In this document: one piece after another, positions 8,547-13,367 of the stretch
Numbering within the stretch: the first letter of the stretch is position 1
How the letters are laid out: each line of letters starts with the position of its first letter
Source of the DNA: Chloroflexota bacterium
GTDB lineage: Bacteria; Chloroflexota; Anaerolineae; Anaerolineales; UBA4823
Reading direction: 5' to 3'
Assembly: GCA_030669775.1 (NCBI GenBank)
Contig: DAOVCZ010000026.1
Coordinates: 1-13,367, forward strand
DNA length: 13,367 nucleotides
The notes under the pieces: generated by a model
Databases searched by the model: none
The model's input: the letters and a program-made list of their open reading frames with translations, nothing else
Told to the model about the DNA's origin: nothing
Program-made: the position numbers and the translations under genes

Positions 8547-10346
8547 ATGAAGACACCAGGAACTGTCAAACAAATAAAACGCCTTGCTGGTCTGACTCTC
8601 GTGCTGGCTTTAATGGCCTCATTCACGATGACCGCGCCACCTCAGCAGACAGAATTTGGCTCATTCATTGTCAAGGGATCAAATTTAGAGGTGGTGACTC
8701 GCTTGGTTTCAGCCCGTGGCGGGCAAGTGACCTCAAATCTGGAATTGATTGACAGCCTGGTTGCCTCATTACCAGTGAACGCACTCCCCAGACTGCTTGC
8801 TGAACCTGAGGTCACCTCCATTGTTCCTAATGCTTCCGTGTGGATGACTGGTAATGAATACGATGGTGATCCTGCTCCCGCCAGCGATTATCCCGATCTG
8901 GTCGGTGCAGATGTGGTTTGGGAGGCTGGAGTCACCGGTGAGGGCGTAACGGTTGCGATTGTTGATACAGGTTTGAGTAATCATCCAGGTTTGCTCAAGA
9001 AAGTGAATGGCGTCCGGCTCAACCGGATCGCGGCTTGGGTTGACTTCGTTGAAGATAGCAATTCCCCACGCGATCCCCATGGTCATGGCACCCATATTGC
9101 TGGCGTTATTGCTAACGGCCAGCAAGGACCTGATGGTGATTGGAACGGGGTTGCACCTGGCGTACGTCTGGTGGGTGTACGAGTGCTTGACGAATACGGC
9201 TATAGCGATTATGAGAAAGTCATTCAAGGTATCCAATGGGTGATTGATCACAAGGACAAATACAATATCCGGGTCATGAATCTCTCCCTGGTCTCCGATG
9301 CAGAGGTTCCATACTGGGTAGATCCGCTCAATGAGGCGGTGATGGAAGCCTGGGCAAGAGGCATCACTGTGGTTGTTGCCGCTGGGAACGGTGGTTCAAA
9401 TGCCATGACGATTGGTGTGCCAGGAAACAACCCTTATGTGATCACTGTTGGCGCTTTTACCGACAATCACACTCCAGATAACTGGAGCGACGACTACTTG
9501 GCTCCTTTCTCTGCGGCAGGACCAACATTGGACGCGTTTACAAAACCCGATGTCCTGGCTCCTGGTGCTCACATGGTATCGACCATGGCTAAGCACAGCA
9601 CTTTGGAAAATGAGCACCCCGAGAGCCAGCTGCCTCACAAATACTTTTGGATGGCTGGTACATCCCAGGCTTCTGCGGTTGTTTCCGGTCTCGCGGCATT
9701 AACTTTGGCTGAAAATCCGGAACTAACCCCTGACGAAGTCAAATATCGTCTCATGGTTACTGCTTTACCTTGGGTCGACCTCGATTCCCTTGAAGCACTT
9801 TACAGCGTTTGGCAGCAAGGATCAGGGCGGGTTAACGCTCCCGATGCAGTATTTGCTGAGATCACCGGCAGCGCCAATTACGGGATGGACATATTCGCAG
9901 ATCTGGCTGGGGAACACTACGAAGGATATACCTATTACGATGAAGAAAGCGGGGAATTCCGCTTAAATGGGGAGTACGCAGATTGGGCTGGCGGATACGG
10001 AGCCTGGGCAGGTGATTATGATACCTCCTCGCCAGCGGGGTATGGGGCTTGGGCTGGTGGTTACGGAGCATGGGCTGGTGGATACGGGGCCTGGGCAGGT
10101 GGTTATGGGGCATGGGCAGGTGGTTACGGAGCATGGGCTGGTGGATACGGAGCGTGGGCTGGTGGCTATGGGGCTTGGGCTGGTGGCTATGGGGCTTGGG
10201 CTGGCGGCTTTGGGGCCTGGGCGGGTCATGATGGCGCCTGGGCTGGATCGTTCCCTGACCAGGGAGTTGCGAGCTTCTCTACTTTTGATGCTGAAGAACC
10301 CGAAGCACTCATTCGGACAGGTGAATGGGTTGATTTTGATGGTTGA
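8547..10346 (+). CDS. Secreted S8 (subtilisin-family) serine protease with C-terminal GYGAWAG repeats
   Basis: A 599-residue preproprotein. Residues 1-30 form a signal peptide (basic KRLAG, then a hydrophobic LTLVLALMASF). Residues about 36-100 resemble an inhibitor I9-type propeptide. The subtilase domain runs from about 115 to 435 with the full triad: Asp140 (VAIVDTG), His180 (HGHGTHIAG) and Ser373 (MAGTSQASAVVSG), plus the oxyanion Asn281 (AAGNGG). After an acidic, Tyr-rich linker (450-475) come tandem seven-residue repeats, GYGAWAG, to residue 567, then a 32-residue acidic tail. There is no LPXTG motif or C-terminal membrane helix, so it is released or held by other means. AGGAG at 8535-8539 lies seven bases before the ATG. 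It is under the c-di-GMP riboswitch and has its own terminator. The repeat may bind a surface or polysaccharide through its aromatic residues; that is a guess. Confidence 0.95.
   Translation: MKTPGTVKQIKRLAGLTLVLALMASFTMTAPPQQTEFGSFIVKGSNLEVVTRLVSARGGQVTSNLELIDSLVASLPVNALPRLLAEPEVTSIVPNASVWMTGNEYDGDPAPASDYPDLVGADVVWEAGVTGEGVTVAIVDTGLSNHPGLLKKVNGVRLNRIAAWVDFVEDSNSPRDPHGHGTHIAGVIANGQQGPDGDWNGVAPGVRLVGVRVLDEYGYSDYEKVIQGIQWVIDHKDKYNIRVMNLSLVSDAEVPYWVDPLNEAVMEAWARGITVVVAAGNGGSNAMTIGVPGNNPYVITVGAFTDNHTPDNWSDDYLAPFSAAGPTLDAFTKPDVLAPGAHMVSTMAKHSTLENEHPESQLPHKYFWMAGTSQASAVVSGLAALTLAENPELTPDEVKYRLMVTALPWVDLDSLEALYSVWQQGSGRVNAPDAVFAEITGSANYGMDIFADLAGEHYEGYTYYDEESGEFRLNGEYADWAGGYGAWAGDYDTSSPAGYGAWAGGYGAWAGGYGAWAGGYGAWAGGYGAWAGGYGAWAGGYGAWAGGYGAWAGGFGAWAGHDGAWAGSFPDQGVASFSTFDAEEPEALIRTGEWVDFDG
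9978..10247 (+). repeat. 21-bp tandem repeats coding for GYGAWAG
   Basis: Two units (9978-10019; EYADWAG, GYGAWAG), an eight-residue break, then ten uninterrupted 21-base units (10038-10247). Of those ten, eight encode GYGAWAG exactly and the last two are GFGAWAG and HDGAWAG. Differences between the perfect units are all at third codon positions. Units 2-4 (10059-10121) and 5-7 (10122-10184) look like a 63-base duplication, with unit 2 identical to unit 5. Units 7 and 8 differ by one base. Confidence 0.95.
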
Positions 10347-10410
10347 TCGCCACTCCCAATTAAGGACAACCACCTTTCCGATTTAGGGTGAAGAGCAGGT
10401 ACTTAACTCA

Positions 10411-10443
10411 TACCGGGGCTGGAAATTTTTCCAAGCCCCGGTA
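10411..10443 (+). terminator. Rho-independent terminator of the protease gene
   Basis: TACCGGGGCT (10411-10420) pairs with AGCCCCGGTA (10434-10443). The stem extends inward by GGAA/TTCC past one bulged A (10433). AAATTTTCC follows. It is 64 bases after the protease stop, and 41 bases beyond the stop of the convergent gene, so it may also act on that transcript. Confidence 0.85.
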
Positions 10444-10484
10444 AATTTTCCCCAAGATAAAAATTGCTGGGTTGACCTTAACCT

Positions 10485-13367
10485 TTATAATGGAATTATT
10501 TCAAACTTAGCATCCACTCGCTCCAGTTCTTTCTTAGCCCCCACATAGGAAAAGATCTCTCTGGCTTGATTGAAATATTCCTGAGCGCGTTCAGTTTGGT
10601 TCATGTCAATAGCCAGAAGTGCCAATTCGTAGGCCGTGCGTGCCGATTCCAGTTTCTCCAATGCGGCACTGAAAATTTCTGCGCTTTCCAATAAGAATTG
10701 ATCAGCTTGTTCCAGATTTCCTTGTAATCGAGCGATCGCTCCCTGTACGCGGAGAACACGCCCTGCCTGGACCGAATCCCCTACTAGCTCCGCCTCATCA
10801 CCAGTAAGCGCTGAATTCGCTCGTTCGCTCCATTGAATAGAATCCGCAAGATTTCCCCAGGCGAGATAGTTTTCAGCCAGATAGCACATCGCATCTATCA
10901 GATTATCCTCGGCACCCAGCTCTTCGAAAATCTGCAAACTCTCATCCAGTAAGTTAACTGCGCGCTCATATTCTCCAATCGCAGTTTCCAGTCTCCCCAG
11001 ATACATATTTGCCAATCCCAGGTAAAAACGATGACCGATCTTCTCTGCAACTGCTCTCGCTTTTTCAAGATGTACGCCTGCTGATTCATAATCACCAAGA
11101 TCATACTTAACCAAGCCGAGATTTATATTTGCCAGAGTAATGCCCTCTGTGTCACCAACTTTTTCCAGCAAAGCAATGCTCTGATTAAAGTTCATCTCTG
11201 CTTCACGAAGATCCCCTGACATCAATCCGAGCAATCCAAGATTGTTATACAAACGCGCTTCACCAGACAGATCCCCCAGGGTTTTTCTCATTTCCAGGCT
11301 ATTTCGAACATAAATCGCCGCTTGTTTATAATCCCGAAGTTGGTATGAGACTGCACCGAGTCGATTATGGATCGATGCAATTGTGCTGAATTCATCTGTC
11401 TCTTCAACCAGATCAAGGGCGGATTCCAGGGCATCCTTTGCTTGATCGAAATTCCCCCGCAGGAAAAATATCCAACCTTTGGCATTCAGAATTTGAGCCT
11501 TGGCAACTGGCGAAGAGTTCCCTGCAGCTCTCAGAGCATCATTTGCTAAGGAGAGATGGTATAACGCCTGGTCAAAGTCTCCCTGCCGCTCGTAAGTGAT
11601 AGCTATCTTTCGCTGGATAACATTAAGACTAAGCTCCGCTGGTATTTCTGGAGTGGATATTCCCGTCTTAACAGCCTCTTGATAGCATTCTCGGGCAGAG
11701 TTATATTCACCAATAAAAACCAATACATCCCCAAGACCAGTCCACACTTTCATCGCCTGCTCAGCGCTGTGCTCCACATCAACCAGCAGATCTCTGGCTT
11801 CCTCAAAGTACTTCTTCGCCTGCAGGTTGGCATATTCCCGGGCAGACTTCAGTCCCGCTAAAACCAAATAATTCAGCGCTTTATCCAGATGTACACTACG
11901 CAGGTAATGTCCAGCCAGGACCTCCACCTGACTCTCCAGCTGGTCTGCATAAACATTCTCTAAGGTCTGGGCAACTATCCCATGCAATCTGTTCCGATCC
12001 CGGCGGAGCAAAGTCTTGTAAACTGCGTCTGAAGTCAGAACATGCCGAAAGAGATATCCGCCAAAACCTTGTTCTGGCAGCGGATTGATGAAAGCTTTTT
12101 CTTCTAATGAGAAGAGGACCTGTTTGAGTTCGTTGTGCTCTCCATACCCCATCACCTGATTCAAAATAGCAGCATTGAATTCTCGGCCGATCACAGACGC
12201 AGTTTGTAAAACACTTCGCTGGATGGGGTTCAAACGGTCAAAACGAGTAAGTATCAGATCCTGTAAATTATCGGGGACTTCAAGGGTGAGATCTTCATCT
12301 GGCGCCAACTTCCATCGTCCTTTTTCAAGGACCAGGATTTGCTTGTCGATCAGCATACGGAGAATCTCTTCAATGTAAAAGGGTATACCGGCTGATCTCT
12401 GTAAGATTTTAGACCTGAATTGTTCCGGGACATCCGGCATACCAAGCAAGCCAAAAAGAAGTTCGTCGCTTTCTTCGTCTGAAAGTGTCTGCAGTCGAAT
12501 AATTCTGCCGCGTTCCTGGAAACGCTGTCGGGTTAAGTCGAGCAAATCCTCAAACTTACTCTCTATCGTAGGGCGGGAGATCCCCAACACCATCACAGGT
12601 TTATCTTCAATTGATTCAACCAGGAAAGCTAACAAATCCAGGGAGATTTCATCAGCCCAATGCAAATCTTCAAAGATCAGTATCAAAGGACGCTGTTTGG
12701 TCTCTGCCAAGAGAAGATTGCGAACAGCGATAAAGGTTTGTTGGCGTAATTGTTCGGCATCCAGGTATGTCAGGCGCCGGGCAACTACTGGATCGGATGG
12801 TTCTAATGAGAGCAACTTTTCCAGAAAAGGCAGTACATTCGTTGATTCTGAGCCGAGGACTTGATTTACTTTCGTTATTAGCTTTTCATGCACCACAAAC
12901 CTGTTTGTACTGGTTGTTACTCCCAGGTAGTCTCGCAATATTTCGAGGAAGATCCAATAGGAGACTGATTTGCGGTAAGTTAGGCTTTGACCTTCCAGGA
13001 GGGTAAATTGATCGGGATTTACGCGTGCCTTGAATTCAGCGGTCAGCCGGCTTTTACCGATCCCGGCTTCACCAATCAAAGTCACAACCTGCCCAAGCTG
13101 GCTCTGGGTAAGGTCCGCCAATGCGCCGCAGATCACATCTAACTCATCTTTCCGGCCCACCATCGGAGAGCGCAGCCCTTGGATTCCCCGCACCAGACCA
13201 GGTTGGGATTTAACTCCCTGCAGCTGATACCCATTCTTCCCTCCCTGATACCCTTTTAGATCCAGATCCGTCAGCTCCTGATAATTAAACAAAGCTTGGG
13301 TTGTCTGGTAGACGCTTTCACTGACAAGGATTGTATCCGGAGAGGCATTTTCCTGGAGCCGCCGGGC
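10485..13367 (-). CDS. Nucleotide cyclase-like / ATPase / TPR signalling protein (N-terminus outside window)
   Basis: The frame is open to the window edge, so the gene starts to the right; 960 residues are visible. The TTG at 13292 is internal. The first ~50 residues (RLQENASPDTILVSESVYQ, then FNYQELTDLDLKG) match the end of a class III adenylate/guanylate cyclase domain; its catalytic residues are not in view. An AAA/STAND-type ATPase follows with Walker A GEAGIGKS (99-106) and Walker B LILIFEDLHWAD (228-239). About ten TPR units fill residues ~543-955, with more TPR-like helices just before. In related proteins the ATPase-TPR part is thought to sense or bind partners. It is cytoplasmic with no membrane segment. 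Whether it makes a cyclic nucleotide cannot be judged here. It converges on the protease gene with a 138-base gap. Confidence 0.9.
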   Translation of the reverse strand, partial: ARRLQENASPDTILVSESVYQTTQALFNYQELTDLDLKGYQGGKNGYQLQGVKSQPGLVRGIQGLRSPMVGRKDELDVICGALADLTQSQLGQVVTLIGEAGIGKSRLTAEFKARVNPDQFTLLEGQSLTYRKSVSYWIFLEILRDYLGVTTSTNRFVVHEKLITKVNQVLGSESTNVLPFLEKLLSLEPSDPVVARRLTYLDAEQLRQQTFIAVRNLLLAETKQRPLILIFEDLHWADEISLDLLAFLVESIEDKPVMVLGISRPTIESKFEDLLDLTRQRFQERGRIIRLQTLSDEESDELLFGLLGMPDVPEQFRSKILQRSAGIPFYIEEILRMLIDKQILVLEKGRWKLAPDEDLTLEVPDNLQDLILTRFDRLNPIQRSVLQTASVIGREFNAAILNQVMGYGEHNELKQVLFSLEEKAFINPLPEQGFGGYLFRHVLTSDAVYKTLLRRDRNRLHGIVAQTLENVYADQLESQVEVLAGHYLRSVHLDKALNYLVLAGLKSAREYANLQAKKYFEEARDLLVDVEHSAEQAMKVWTGLGDVLVFIGEYNSARECYQEAVKTGISTPEIPAELSLNVIQRKIAITYERQGDFDQALYHLSLANDALRAAGNSSPVAKAQILNAKGWIFFLRGNFDQAKDALESALDLVEETDEFSTIASIHNRLGAVSYQLRDYKQAAIYVRNSLEMRKTLGDLSGEARLYNNLGLLGLMSGDLREAEMNFNQSIALLEKVGDTEGITLANINLGLVKYDLGDYESAGVHLEKARAVAEKIGHRFYLGLANMYLGRLETAIGEYERAVNLLDESLQIFEELGAEDNLIDAMCYLAENYLAWGNLADSIQWSERANSALTGDEAELVGDSVQAGRVLRVQGAIARLQGNLEQADQFLLESAEIFSAALEKLESARTAYELALLAIDMNQTERAQEYFNQAREIFSYVGAKKELERVDAKFEIIPL

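Noticed and set aside
9978..10247. Tandem repeats as a possible CRISPR array
   Set aside because: There are no spacers. The units are directly adjacent, in frame, and code for a peptide repeat.
9862..10386. Several ORFs on both strands over the protease repeat
   Set aside because: They are low-complexity translations of the 21-base repeat in other frames. The protease frame explains the region, including the third-position changes.
13227..13292. TTG at 13292 as the start of the ATPase-TPR protein
   Set aside because: The same frame stays open to the window edge, and the upstream 25 codons read as the conserved end of a cyclase domain, so the gene is cut by the window.

Overview
The window looks like chromosomal DNA of an anaerobic or fermentative bacterium. 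The gene mix suggests a member of the Chloroflexota, class Anaerolineae: a branched-chain 2-oxoacid:ferredoxin oxidoreductase, pyruvate phosphate dikinase, a cyclase-ATPase-TPR signalling giant and a subtilase with a C-terminal Trp-rich repeat. The taxon is inferred from gene style only; no rRNA or other marker gene lies in the window. No phage, CRISPR array, tRNA or intact transposon was seen.

Layout. (1) 1-1140, + strand: the 3' end of an ABC-2 type permease, then a membrane protein with an outside Ig-like region, one transmembrane helix and a cytoplasmic zinc ribbon. (2) 1326-4064, + strand: a four-gene operon for a VOR/KOR-type oxidoreductase (ferredoxin, alpha, beta, gamma), closed by an intrinsic terminator at 4241-4275. 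(3) 4065-4958: mostly non-coding, with one small Cys/His protein gene (4493-4702), two inverted repeats and a terminator that also serves ppdK. (4) 4959-7721, - strand: ppdK. (5) 7722-8546: a divergent intergenic region. It holds a short coiled-coil ORF lacking a normal start codon, then a promoter, a c-di-GMP-I (GEMM) riboswitch and a rho-independent terminator. (6) 8547-10346, + strand: a secreted S8 protease with tandem GYGAWAG repeats, lying directly behind the riboswitch. (7) 10485-13367, - strand: a protein made of a nucleotide cyclase domain, an ATPase and TPRs. It converges on the protease and runs off the right edge.

How the genes work together. The oxidoreductase would turn branched-chain or other 2-oxo acids plus CoA into acyl-CoA, CO2 and reduced ferredoxin. 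PPDK interconverts pyruvate and PEP. Both fit amino-acid or sugar fermentation. The most interesting unit is the riboswitch and protease. The terminator's 5' arm can pair either with its own 3' arm or with an identical CCAGGCC inside the aptamer. That predicts an OFF switch: high c-di-GMP stops transcription before the protease gene and low c-di-GMP lets it through. A secreted protease made when c-di-GMP falls would suit release from a surface or biofilm, but that role is inference.
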